A stretch of 64,000 nucleotides of DNA from UBA5078 sp051252515 (GTDB taxonomy: Bacteria > Pseudomonadota > Gammaproteobacteria > Pseudomonadales > Pseudohongiellaceae): the NCBI GenBank assembly GCA_051252515.1, contig JBPOFS010000003.1, positions 186,001-250,000 on the forward strand, read 5' to 3'. Under the pieces are notes generated by a model. It saw nothing but the letters and a program-made list of their open reading frames with translations, did not search any database and was not told where the DNA came from. Shown here piece by piece: positions 37,859 to 45,618 of the stretch. The first letter of the stretch is position 1; each line of letters starts with the position of its first letter. The position numbers and the translations under genes were made by a program.

Positions 37859-37933
37859 TGCCCAATAGCTCAATGGTAGAGTAGGTGACTGTTAATCACT
37901 TGGTTCCTGGTTCGAGCCCAGGTTGGGCAGCCA
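37859..37933 (+). tRNA. tRNA-Asn (GTT anticodon)
   Basis: 75 nt beginning TGCCCAATAGCTCAATGG. The anticodon loop CTGTTAA lies in a GTGA/TCAC stem; T arm CCTGGTTCGAGCCCAGG; acceptor TGCCCAA pairs with TTGGGCA; encoded CCA. Confidence 0.95.
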
Positions 37934-37989
37934 ATTTTATGGCTTGCATCCTTTCTTTGTAACACCCTCATAATTGTTAATACCCCATT

Positions 37990-38019
37990 AAGCCAATACA
38001 CACTATGCTGTATTGGCTT
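37990..38019. repeat. 11-bp perfect hairpin downstream of tRNA-Asn
   Basis: AAGCCAATACA (37990-38000) and TGTATTGGCTT (38009-38019) pair perfectly around an 8-base loop. No T-run follows on either strand. It resembles the hairpin at 42216-42243 in its AATACA/TGTATT core and a shared TATG in the loop. Confidence 0.7.
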
Positions 38020-38124
38020 GGCTTCGCGTGTATTAAATTCTACGATTGCCAACACTTATCCACTTGGCTGCAATCAGGTATAGTGGCAACAACATTAACC
38101 AGCCTCCACAGGAGATTGAAACGC

Positions 38125-38688
38125 ATGCGCACATTATTACTAGCCCTTATCTTCAGCCTTAGCAGCTCTGTATTTGCTGCAGAAAGCGCGAACCCGATCG
38201 TTGTTATGGAAACAAATAAGGGAATTGTAAAAATCGAATTATGGGAAGACAAAGCCCCTATAACTGTTGCCAACTTCCTGCGCTACGTCGATAGCAACTT
38301 CTATGATGGCCTTATATTCCACCGTGTGATCCCTGGTTTTATGGCACAAGGTGGCGGATTTACACCTGATATGATGCAAAAGCCTACGCTTGAGCAGATC
38401 AAGAATGAAGCCACAGCTGAGCTAAAGAACGACCGCGGCACGCTTGCCATGGCTCGTACACAAGTCGTGGACAGTGCCACTAGCCAGTTCTTCATCAATT
38501 TGGTCGACAATGATTTCCTCAACCACACGAATGAAACTCCACGTGGTTTTGGTTATGCAGCCTTTGCTGAAGTAATCGAAGGAATGGATATAGTTGACGA
38601 TATCGCCGATGTCTCTACTGGCAACCGCGGCATGCACCAAGACGTGCCTCTTGAGGATGTAGTGATTATCACGATCACAAGAGAGTAA
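38125..38688 (+). CDS. periplasmic cyclophilin-type peptidyl-prolyl isomerase
   Basis: Cis-trans prolyl isomerase. Signal peptide about 1-19 (MRTLLLALIFSLSSSVFAAE), then a compact bacterial cyclophilin fold with NFLRYVDSNFYDGLIFHRVIPGFMAQGGG and SATSQFFINLVDNDFLNH. 187 aa. ATG at 38125 is preceded by AGGAG; the frame upstream is open but lies in the intergenic hairpin region. A second cyclophilin is encoded at 61844-62449. Confidence 0.9.
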   Translation: MRTLLLALIFSLSSSVFAAESANPIVVMETNKGIVKIELWEDKAPITVANFLRYVDSNFYDGLIFHRVIPGFMAQGGGFTPDMMQKPTLEQIKNEATAELKNDRGTLAMARTQVVDSATSQFFINLVDNDFLNHTNETPRGFGYAAFAEVIEGMDIVDDIADVSTGNRGMHQDVPLEDVVIITITRE

Positions 38689-38695
38689 TGACTAA

Positions 38696-38726
38696 ACCCT
38701 GTAGTGCCCACTCGGCACTGCAGGGT
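38696..38726. terminator. stem-loop between convergent genes
   Basis: ACCCTGTAGTGCC (38696-38708) pairs with GGCACTGCAGGGT (38714-38726) with one wobble and a 5-base loop, between the cyclophilin and the epimerase gene. The T-tract is weak on both strands, so it may be a factor-assisted or bidirectional terminator. Confidence 0.5.
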
Positions 38727-38738
38727 CGTTGTAATTGA

Positions 38739-40709
38739 TTATTTATAAAGCGTTGTGACTTTGCCATCTGCGTCAGTGCTGGCTTTTTCTTTCCCGCCTT
38801 CCGACACATCCAAATCAGGCTGCCATAGCGGATCAGTAGGCCCTTCTTTCGGCTCAAAGCCATCGACAGCGGTCATGAGAATTTCACGAATCTGGTTCAG
38901 ATCTAGTCGCTTGCACGCAATCTGCAGTCGAGCAAGTAGCGCCTCTATCTCTTCTAAGCTTAACGCCTCTTCCTCTGCTCGCATGATCTTAGGGTGCTCA
39001 GTCCCTGTAACAGACTCTCCTATCAGCAGCTCTTCGTACAACTTTTCCCCAGGGCGCAAGCCCGTGTACTCAATCGCAATATCCCCTTTATAGGAATTTT
39101 CATCTTTGACGTCATAGCCCATGAGATGGACCATTTTCTTGGCTAGATCGACGATCCGAATTGGCTCATTCATATCGAGAACAAATACATCGCCCCCCGT
39201 CGCCATTGATCCGGCCTGAATCACCAACTGAGCCGCCTCTTGAACCGTCATGAAATACCGCGTGACTTCGGCGTGCGTTACCGTCACAGGGCCTCCTAGG
39301 CTGATCTGGCGCCTAAACAGCGGCACCACAGACCCCGAGGAGCCAAGCACATTGCCAAAGCGAACCATGCTAAAGCAGGTTTTGCTCTTGTTATAGGCCA
39401 TGGCCTGTAGAACTTGCTCGGCAAAACGTTTCGTTGCGCCCATAAAGTTAGTAGGCCGCACCGCCTTATCTGTTGAGATCAGAACGAAATGCGTGACCCC
39501 GGTTTTCTCAGCCGCTTGTGCTGACACGAGAGTCCCAAAAATATTATTTTGCACCCCTTCAATGATATTACTCTCGACCATGGGGACTTGCTTGTATGCC
39601 GCCACATGATAAACAGTGTGCACTGAAAAGCGTTTCATGGTGTGTTCCATCAACTGCGCATTGCCCACATTGCCAAGCAAGGCGATAAGCTCTATCTGGT
39701 CTCCGCCGTCCACTGCAGACTTAATCTCAAGCAATTCGTTCTCAACGGTATACAGACCGTACTCAAAACTATCGAGCAACACCAAACGTGAAGGTTTCAG
39801 CAATAGAATCTGACGGCACAATTCAGAACCAATAGAACCCGCGGCCCCAGTTACCATCACAGAGCGACCTGTAATACAGGCACCAAGCAGCTTGGGGTTA
39901 GGTGGAACGATGTCGCGACCTAATAGATCTTCGATATCGATATCTCGTATCTCGTCCACCCCTACTTTCCCTGACACCATGTCGAACAAGTCAGGCACTG
40001 TTTTGACATGCACAGGAAGATGCTCAAGCCTGTTTAATATTTCTTTGCGCTCGACATGTGTCGCCGAAGGGATCGCCAACAAAATTTGGCGAACGGAAAA
40101 ATTCTCCACCAAATCGGACAAAGCACCAGGACTGTAGACACGAATCCCGTGCACAGTGCTACCGACAAGACCTCGACTATCATCCACAAAGGCAACAGGA
40201 AGGTATTGATCGCCGTTCTGCAATGCCGCCACTAACTGCATTCCCGAACTGCCGGCTCCATAGATAATCACGGGTTCTTTCGGGCGGAAATTCTGAATAA
40301 GGTTTTGCAATGCCACCTTGGCCACAAACCGGCTCCCCCCAACAAACAATAAGGAGATCATCCAATAAATTGGGAAAATGGCGTTGTCGTAGTTCTCTGC
40401 TGGCAGGAAAAAGTAAGAGGTGCCAACCAATAACCCCGTAGAGATAGTGACACCTTGAAGAACGATAAATCCGGACTGCAAACCCATATAAAGCAGGATG
40501 GCGCGGTATAAACCGATTCGCAGGAAAACTATTACACTCGCGATATTGGCCAATGCAAAATAGAGCGACACACCTTCATTGACGGCGAAAAACTCCACAC
40601 CAAGTAATGCAAAGGACAGCCACAGGGCTAGCCCAAGCATGACGCTATCCGCGAGCATCATCAGCATCTGTTTAACAGCCCGAGAAAGCGGTACCGTATA
40701 CAAGTTCAT
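38739..40709 (-). CDS. wbpM: membrane nucleotide-sugar 4,6-dehydratase (WbpM/CapD-like)
   Basis: Converts UDP-GlcNAc to a 4-keto-6-deoxy sugar for surface polysaccharide synthesis. Four N-terminal membrane helices (about 10-125), a first Rossmann domain (VIIYGAGSSGMQLVAAL near 148), then the catalytic SDR domain (SVMVTGAAGSIGSELCRQIL near 288) with the family's Met-x3-Lys (NFMGATKRFAEQVL) in place of Tyr-x3-Lys. 656 aa, full length. It precedes a glycosyl-1-phosphate transferase only on one side; no other O-antigen genes are present. Confidence 0.9.
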   Translation of the reverse strand: MNLYTVPLSRAVKQMLMMLADSVMLGLALWLSFALLGVEFFAVNEGVSLYFALANIASVIVFLRIGLYRAILLYMGLQSGFIVLQGVTISTGLLVGTSYFFLPAENYDNAIFPIYWMISLLFVGGSRFVAKVALQNLIQNFRPKEPVIIYGAGSSGMQLVAALQNGDQYLPVAFVDDSRGLVGSTVHGIRVYSPGALSDLVENFSVRQILLAIPSATHVERKEILNRLEHLPVHVKTVPDLFDMVSGKVGVDEIRDIDIEDLLGRDIVPPNPKLLGACITGRSVMVTGAAGSIGSELCRQILLLKPSRLVLLDSFEYGLYTVENELLEIKSAVDGGDQIELIALLGNVGNAQLMEHTMKRFSVHTVYHVAAYKQVPMVESNIIEGVQNNIFGTLVSAQAAEKTGVTHFVLISTDKAVRPTNFMGATKRFAEQVLQAMAYNKSKTCFSMVRFGNVLGSSGSVVPLFRRQISLGGPVTVTHAEVTRYFMTVQEAAQLVIQAGSMATGGDVFVLDMNEPIRIVDLAKKMVHLMGYDVKDENSYKGDIAIEYTGLRPGEKLYEELLIGESVTGTEHPKIMRAEEEALSLEEIEALLARLQIACKRLDLNQIREILMTAVDGFEPKEGPTDPLWQPDLDVSEGGKEKASTDADGKVTTLYK

Positions 40710-40740
40710 AGATTTTCCCCTGAGAGGAGGTCGCGCTGCA

Positions 40741-41787
40741 TTAAAGCGATTTTGAATGCAGCCATGTCGCTAATCGACCTTTCGATTCCCTGCCTGCGCC
40801 GCAAAAAACTGCCAGCACCCCTAAAGGTACAACGCCTAGGACGGTGAAATATACCCCATATTCGGGGTGTTTACTTGCTAAAACCGCCAGCGGCAGCAAG
40901 TAAAGCGTATTTATTAATAACACATAAAGTGAGACAGTTTTGTGACCGTTTTTACAATTAGCCATATGCTGATAGGCATGCTCCCTATGCGCATGAGCCC
41001 AAGGCTTACCGGAAGCTACCCGACGAACTAGTGTGATGGTGGCATCAACCACGAACACCGCAAGCAGAATGAACCAACTCCAAAGACTCATCGTCCCATG
41101 AGTGTGCGCAATTAGCGCGATCACGCCCAGGCTCATACCCACAAACCCACTGCCCACATCGCCCATAAATATACGTGCCTGAGGCCAGTTCCAAACGGTA
41201 AACGCAACGCTCCCAGCAAATACGAACAAGCTCAACAAGGCGACGGAGAAATCGCCGTTACCAGCCATGATAAAGGCCCCTGCCAAACTGACAAAAGCCG
41301 TCTGCAGCCCTGCCAAGCCGTCAATACCGTCCATGAAATTATAAAGATTGGTTAACCATAACAAGCATAACGGGGCTAAGAAGCCCCCTAATAACACTCC
41401 GCCTAAAGCAAACGGGCCCAACGCTAGATCTGGGAGAGGGCCAAGCAATATTAGTGCGAAGATCACGCAGAGAGCTTGCAGCAATAAGCGTATTCGATGG
41501 TTTAAATCACTGCGGTCATCGATAAAGCCCGCAACGGCTACCGGCAAGCTCATACAAAGTGCGAGAACCTCTCTCATGGGCAACTGCCTCTGCAGCGACA
41601 GCAGAGCAATACCAAGCGCATAGGCAAACACAATCGCCACACCGCCCCCGACTGGAGTCGCTACTGTATGAGAGCTTCGCTGTGTTGGAATTGCCAGAAT
41701 TTGAGCTTTTTGCGCAAAATTAAACATAATGGCCGTAAGCCACAGCGACAAGAAAAACACAGGAATGATAAGAAACACATCGAACAT
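40741..41787 (-). CDS. wbpL: undecaprenyl-phosphate sugar-1-phosphate transferase (WecA/WbpL family)
   Basis: Polytopic enzyme of the MraY/WecA superfamily that loads the first sugar phosphate onto the lipid carrier. About ten membrane helices. Motifs: DDRSDLNHRIRLL (catalytic Asp pair), NLYNFMDGIDGLAG, FMGDVGSGFVGMSLG and the C-terminal HAHREHAYQHM. 348 aa. WbpL is the closest name by synteny with wbpM; WecA is an alternative. 31 bases upstream of the dehydratase gene, so one operon. Confidence 0.85.
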   Translation of the reverse strand: MFDVFLIIPVFFLSLWLTAIMFNFAQKAQILAIPTQRSSHTVATPVGGGVAIVFAYALGIALLSLQRQLPMREVLALCMSLPVAVAGFIDDRSDLNHRIRLLLQALCVIFALILLGPLPDLALGPFALGGVLLGGFLAPLCLLWLTNLYNFMDGIDGLAGLQTAFVSLAGAFIMAGNGDFSVALLSLFVFAGSVAFTVWNWPQARIFMGDVGSGFVGMSLGVIALIAHTHGTMSLWSWFILLAVFVVDATITLVRRVASGKPWAHAHREHAYQHMANCKNGHKTVSLYVLLINTLYLLPLAVLASKHPEYGVYFTVLGVVPLGVLAVFCGAGRESKGRLATWLHSKSL

Positions 41788-41814
41788 AGTGAGCCCTAGG
41801 CATCACGCTTTAGA

Positions 41815-41842
41815 ATAAAACAGGGCGTAAGTGCTACGCCCT
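41815..41842 (-). terminator. intrinsic terminator after comEA
   Basis: AGGGCGTA (41822-41829) pairs perfectly with TACGCCCT (41835-41842); reading minus, it is followed by GTTTTATTC. 22 bases after the comEA stop. Confidence 0.75.
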
Positions 41843-41864
41843 ATTCTACAACAAATGGTGAACC

Positions 41865-42182
41865 TTATTCTTTTGACACAATCAGAATCTTGTCGCGATT
41901 CCGTGCAATCGTAGCAGGGCCAATTCCCCGCACTTTTTCGAGATCATCAAGATTCTTAAACTCACCGAACTCTTCACGATGGGCCACAATATCTTGCGCC
42001 TTCGACATACCAACCCCTTCTAACGCTAACGCCAAAGTGGCTGCGTCAGCGGCATTGATATCCACCTGTGATTTTGCAGCGAGCATTTCTGCGATCTGTT
42101 CATCTTCTTGCGCAAACGCAGACACTGAAAGCGCAGGCAGGCACGCCAATACCAAAGCAATACAACATAAAATCCTTTTCAT
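41865..42182 (-). CDS. ComEA-family helix-hairpin-helix DNA-binding protein
   Basis: Short secreted protein of 105 residues: signal peptide about 1-24, then a tandem helix-hairpin-helix domain (VDINAADAATLALALEGVGMSKAQDIVAHREEFGEFKNLDDLEKVRGIGPATIARNRDKI, about 40-100). In naturally competent bacteria ComEA pulls DNA into the periplasm. No other competence genes are here. Its place next to wbpM and pyrF matches Pseudomonas. Confidence 0.88.
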   Translation of the reverse strand: MKRILCCIALVLACLPALSVSAFAQEDEQIAEMLAAKSQVDINAADAATLALALEGVGMSKAQDIVAHREEFGEFKNLDDLEKVRGIGPATIARNRDKILIVSKE

Positions 42183-42215
42183 GATTGATTCCTTACATAG
42201 TCTTAGGGAATTACG

Positions 42216-42243
42216 ATTAATACAGCGTTATGGCTGTATTAAT
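42216..42243. repeat. 10-bp perfect hairpin after pyrF
   Basis: ATTAATACAG (42216-42225) and CTGTATTAAT (42234-42243) pair perfectly around an 8-base loop, between pyrF and comEA. No T-run, so it is not a standard terminator; it may still stabilise the pyrF transcript end. Confidence 0.65.
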
Positions 42244-42247
42244 GACT

Positions 42248-42976
42248 CTAGCAAAGATCGCCAAAATCGCCACGAATCTGTTGATAGATCGTGTTAAGTT
42301 TTTCCCTCGGATTGCTCGCCTGCGTTATTGGGCGACCAATGACCAAGTAATGACTCCCTGCCTTGAGAGCTGCGGAGGGAGTCACGATACGCTTCTGATC
42401 GTTGGCGGCATCCCCCTCTGGTCGAATACCCGGAGTGACTAGAATAAAATCTTCCCCTAAGGCTTCTCGTAAACTCGAAACTTCTTCGGCAGAACAAACA
42501 ACACCGTCCATGCCACTACGCTGTGCAAGCGCAGCTAATCTTTGTACTTGTTCTTTTGGCGAGACGTCTAGACCAATTTCAGCGAGATCTGATTGGGTCA
42601 TACTCGTCAATACGGTCACGGCAATCAGAATCGGTCGATGACTCTCATTACGCACAGCCTCAGCGGCCGCCGACATCATTTCACTACCACCACTGGCATG
42701 AACATTCACCATCCATACGCCAAGCTGTGCTGCGGCCAGTACAGCTTTAGCAACCGTATTAGGAATGTCATGATATTTCATGTCTAGAAAAACATCGAAC
42801 CCTAGGGCAATCACTTCCTCGACAAAGCTCGGACCACTTCGGGTGAACAGCTCTTTGCCAATTTTGACGCGACATTGTGTGGGGTCGAGTTGGGCAAGTA
42901 ATAAGCGAGCCTGGCTGGCATCAGGATAATCGAGTGCGACGATGATCCTCTTCGTATCAAATGCGCTCTGTGTCAT
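42248..42976 (-). CDS. pyrF: orotidine-5'-phosphate decarboxylase
   Basis: Last step of UMP synthesis. Catalytic Lys/Asp network in FDVFLDMKYHDIPNTVAKAV near residue 60-79, phosphate-binding VTPGIRPEG and the C-terminal YLVIGRPITQA. 242 aa, group I bacterial type. 30 bases downstream of lapA on the same strand. Confidence 0.96.
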   Translation of the reverse strand: MTQSAFDTKRIIVALDYPDASQARLLLAQLDPTQCRVKIGKELFTRSGPSFVEEVIALGFDVFLDMKYHDIPNTVAKAVLAAAQLGVWMVNVHASGGSEMMSAAAEAVRNESHRPILIAVTVLTSMTQSDLAEIGLDVSPKEQVQRLAALAQRSGMDGVVCSAEEVSSLREALGEDFILVTPGIRPEGDAANDQKRIVTPSAALKAGSHYLVIGRPITQASNPREKLNTIYQQIRGDFGDLC

Positions 42977-43006
42977 AAATCGCCAATCCTCTAGAGTAAA
43001 ATTAAA

Positions 43007-43330
43007 TTAGGGTTTAACTGTTACTTCATTTGCCACGCGCTTCTCTCGCTCATGCGCAAGCGTTTGTTCCAGCTTATTCACTTGATTGCGTAAGCGCTTG
43101 ATCTCGAGCTTAGTGCGCAGGTTTTTCACTAAACCAATCCCAAGCAGTAGCCCCAACACTCCCCCTATCGCGAAAGAGGCAATCACCCACACCGCTAATG
43201 GCTGCGGGGCCAATGTTGTGATGCCAAACGACAGTGCTATCGTTTGCGTATTAGAGAAAGAGAACACAATGCTTACGACAAACACGATGAATATAAAACA
43301 CCAGACCAAGATACGTGTCAGCTTATCCAT
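43007..43330 (-). CDS. lapA: LapA-family (DUF1049) inner-membrane protein
   Basis: 107 residues with two membrane helices (about 7-25 and 43-65) and a C-terminal coiled coil rich in charged residues (NLRTKLEIKRLRNQVNKLEQTLAHEREKR). It fits the lipopolysaccharide assembly protein A family, which with LapB controls LpxC degradation in E. coli. No lapB follows; pyrF takes its place. Family assignment rests on topology and its position next to ihfB. Confidence 0.78.
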   Translation of the reverse strand: MDKLTRILVWCFIFIVFVVSIVFSFSNTQTIALSFGITTLAPQPLAVWVIASFAIGGVLGLLLGIGLVKNLRTKLEIKRLRNQVNKLEQTLAHEREKRVANEVTVKP

Positions 43331-43392
43331 AAAACTGTCCTCTTATGCCAAGGTGATAAATCAACATAAAACAATTATACGCAGTCCCAAAG

Positions 43393-43431
43393 AAAAAAAC
43401 GGCGATACCCTTGCGAGTTCGCCGTTTTTTT
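43393..43431. terminator. bidirectional intrinsic terminator
   Basis: A 13-bp perfect stem (AAAAAAACGGCGA 43393-43405 with TCGCCGTTTTTTT 43419-43431) with a T-run on both strands, between ihfB and lapA. It separates the rpsA-ihfB unit from lapA-pyrF. Confidence 0.9.
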
Positions 43432-43457
43432 AACCGATCCAATCTGCTAAACGCTGA

Positions 43458-43757
43458 TTAACTCGGGTATGTTTCCAGACTGAGGTTGACGCGATCACGC
43501 AGCTCCTTACCAGGTTTGAAATGAGGCACGTATTTACCACTAAGTTCCACCGGAGTGCCTGTCTTAGGGTTACGACCTATACGTGGCACTCGATAGTGTA
43601 GTGAAAAACTACCGAAGCCTCGTATTTCAATACGACCACCTTCGGACAATACCTGAGACATATATTCAATAATTGCCTTCACTGACAACTCTACATCTTT
43701 CGATGAGAGTTGACTTTGCTTTCCTGCAATTCGATCAATAAGTTCAGACTTAGTCAT
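43458..43757 (-). CDS. ihfB: integration host factor beta subunit
   Basis: Partner of IhfA. 99 aa with dimer core (TKSELIDRIAGKQSQLSSKDVELSVKAIIEYMSQ) and DNA-bending arm RIGRNPKTGTPVELSGKYVPHFKPG. Follows rpsA by 69 bases, the usual arrangement. Confidence 0.96.
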   Translation of the reverse strand: MTKSELIDRIAGKQSQLSSKDVELSVKAIIEYMSQVLSEGGRIEIRGFGSFSLHYRVPRIGRNPKTGTPVELSGKYVPHFKPGKELRDRVNLSLETYPS

Positions 43758-43826
43758 GGCCTATTCCTTGTAAATTACGCCGCGATCTGTAAACAACAGT
43801 ACATTCAGTCACACATTGCGTAGAGA

Positions 43827-45503
43827 TTACTTCTTTTCCATCTCTGCTTTAATCAGGTCACCAATTGTGGTCGGTGCAGCCGAAGTAGGCTCCTGATTTT
43901 TGTGATCTTGAATCGCAGATTTTTCGTTATCAATCTCGATCGCTTTAACAGAGAGGCCAAGCACTCGGCTCTTACGATCAACACTGACGACTTTAACTTC
44001 AATCTCATCGCCTTCTTTCAATACGTTGCGAGCATCTTCAACTTTGTCGCGGCTGATTTCTGAAGCACGTAGCATGCCTTCAACGCCGTCTTTCAAAGTG
44101 ATCATTGCAGATTTCGCTTCAACAGACGCTACCACGCCTTTCACGATGCTGCCTTTCTCGAACTCACCAACGTAGCTGACAAATGGGTCATCAGAAAGTT
44201 GCTTGATACCAAGAGAGATACGCTCACGCTCAGAGTCGATAGACAGGATAACTGTTTCGATCTCGTCGCCTTTCTTGTATTCACGTACCGCTTCTTCGCC
44301 TGGCTCGTCCCAAGAAATATCGGACAAGTGCACGAGGCCATCGATGTTGCCTTCAAGACCGATGAAGATACCGAAGTCAGTGATAGATTTGATGCTGCCA
44401 CTGATCTTGTCGCCTTTCTTGAATGCTTCTGCGAAACGATCCCATGGGTTCTGGTAGCACTGTTTGATACCCAGTGAAATACGCCGACGTTCTTCGTCGA
44501 TATCCAAAATCATGACGTCTACAACATCACCAAGTTGTACCACTTTAGATGGGTGAACGTTTTTGTTAGTCCAATCCATTTCTGAAACGTGTACCAAACC
44601 TTCTACGCCTTGCTCAAGCTCAGCAAAACAACCGTAGTCAGTCAGATTAGTCACAGTTGCTTTAACAACAGACTTCTCTGGGTAACGCGCTTTGATTGCA
44701 ACCCAAGGATCTTCGCCCAATTGCTTGAGGCCTAGAGATACACGGTTACGCTCACGGTCATACTTCAGGATTTTTACTTGAATCTCATCGCCGACATTAA
44801 CGATTTCGCTTGGGTGCTTGATGCGCTTCCAAGACATATCAGTGATATGCAACAAGCCATCTACGCCGCCCAAGTCAACGAATGCGCCGTAATCCGTAAG
44901 GTTCTTAACTACACCTTTAACAGACATGCCTTCTTGTAACTGAGCCAACAACTCATCACGCTCTTCAGTGCTAACTGCTTCAAGCACAGCACGGCGAGAT
45001 ACAACAACGTTGTTACGCTTCTGATCCAATTTGATCAGTTTGAATTCTAATTCTTGGCCTTCAAGGTGCGTAGTGTCACGGATTGGTCGAACATCAACCA
45101 ATGAACCCGGCAAGAACGCACGGATGTTGTTTAGATCTACTGTAAAGCCGCCTTTGACCTTACCGTTGATAACACCCATAACCACTTCATTTTTCTCAAA
45201 TGCTGCTTCAAGATCCATCCACGACTCGGCGCGTTTCGCCTTCTCGCGGGACAGACGAGTTTCACCGAAACCGTCTTCAACACTTTCGAGTGCAACTTTC
45301 ACTGAATCGCCAACTACCAACGCGAAAGAACCATCTTCCTCTAGGAATTGGTTACGTGGAATAACACCCTCGGATTTTAATCCGGCATGGACTGTTACCC
45401 AGTCCGAGTCGATTGCGATCACAACACCGGTCACAATCGCACCTGGTGTCATATCGATATCTTTTAAACTTTGTTCAAATAATTCAGCGAAACTCTCAGT
45501 CAT
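43827..45503 (-). CDS. rpsA: 30S ribosomal protein S1
   Basis: mRNA-binding ribosomal protein. Six S1 OB-fold repeats are visible, starting about residues 20, 105, 190, 277, 364 and 452 (for example GMSVKGVVKNLTDYGAFVDLGGVDGLLHITDMSWKR). 558 aa, standard. Separated from the tyrA-cmk gene by a stem-loop terminator. S1 is autoregulated through its leader in E. coli; I cannot show this here. Confidence 0.97.
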   Translation of the reverse strand: MTESFAELFEQSLKDIDMTPGAIVTGVVIAIDSDWVTVHAGLKSEGVIPRNQFLEEDGSFALVVGDSVKVALESVEDGFGETRLSREKAKRAESWMDLEAAFEKNEVVMGVINGKVKGGFTVDLNNIRAFLPGSLVDVRPIRDTTHLEGQELEFKLIKLDQKRNNVVVSRRAVLEAVSTEERDELLAQLQEGMSVKGVVKNLTDYGAFVDLGGVDGLLHITDMSWKRIKHPSEIVNVGDEIQVKILKYDRERNRVSLGLKQLGEDPWVAIKARYPEKSVVKATVTNLTDYGCFAELEQGVEGLVHVSEMDWTNKNVHPSKVVQLGDVVDVMILDIDEERRRISLGIKQCYQNPWDRFAEAFKKGDKISGSIKSITDFGIFIGLEGNIDGLVHLSDISWDEPGEEAVREYKKGDEIETVILSIDSERERISLGIKQLSDDPFVSYVGEFEKGSIVKGVVASVEAKSAMITLKDGVEGMLRASEISRDKVEDARNVLKEGDEIEVKVVSVDRKSRVLGLSVKAIEIDNEKSAIQDHKNQEPTSAAPTTIGDLIKAEMEKK

Positions 45504-45558
45504 CTTAGGTCCTGTATATTCAACATTAACCGCACTCCAGCACGCACGGGTCTATTAC

Positions 45559-45604
45559 TAAAAACGCCGTATCCGATCTAGGCTGGTGGACTCGGAAACG
45601 GCGT
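45559..45604 (-). terminator. terminator between tyrA-cmk and rpsA
   Basis: TCGGAAACGGCGT (45592-45604) and ACGCCGTATCCGA (45564-45576) pair over 13 bp with one mismatch. Reading minus, the stem is followed by TTTT. It begins 15 bases after the fusion gene's stop codon. Confidence 0.75.
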
Positions 45605-45618
45605 ATTAAAACTTTCGA

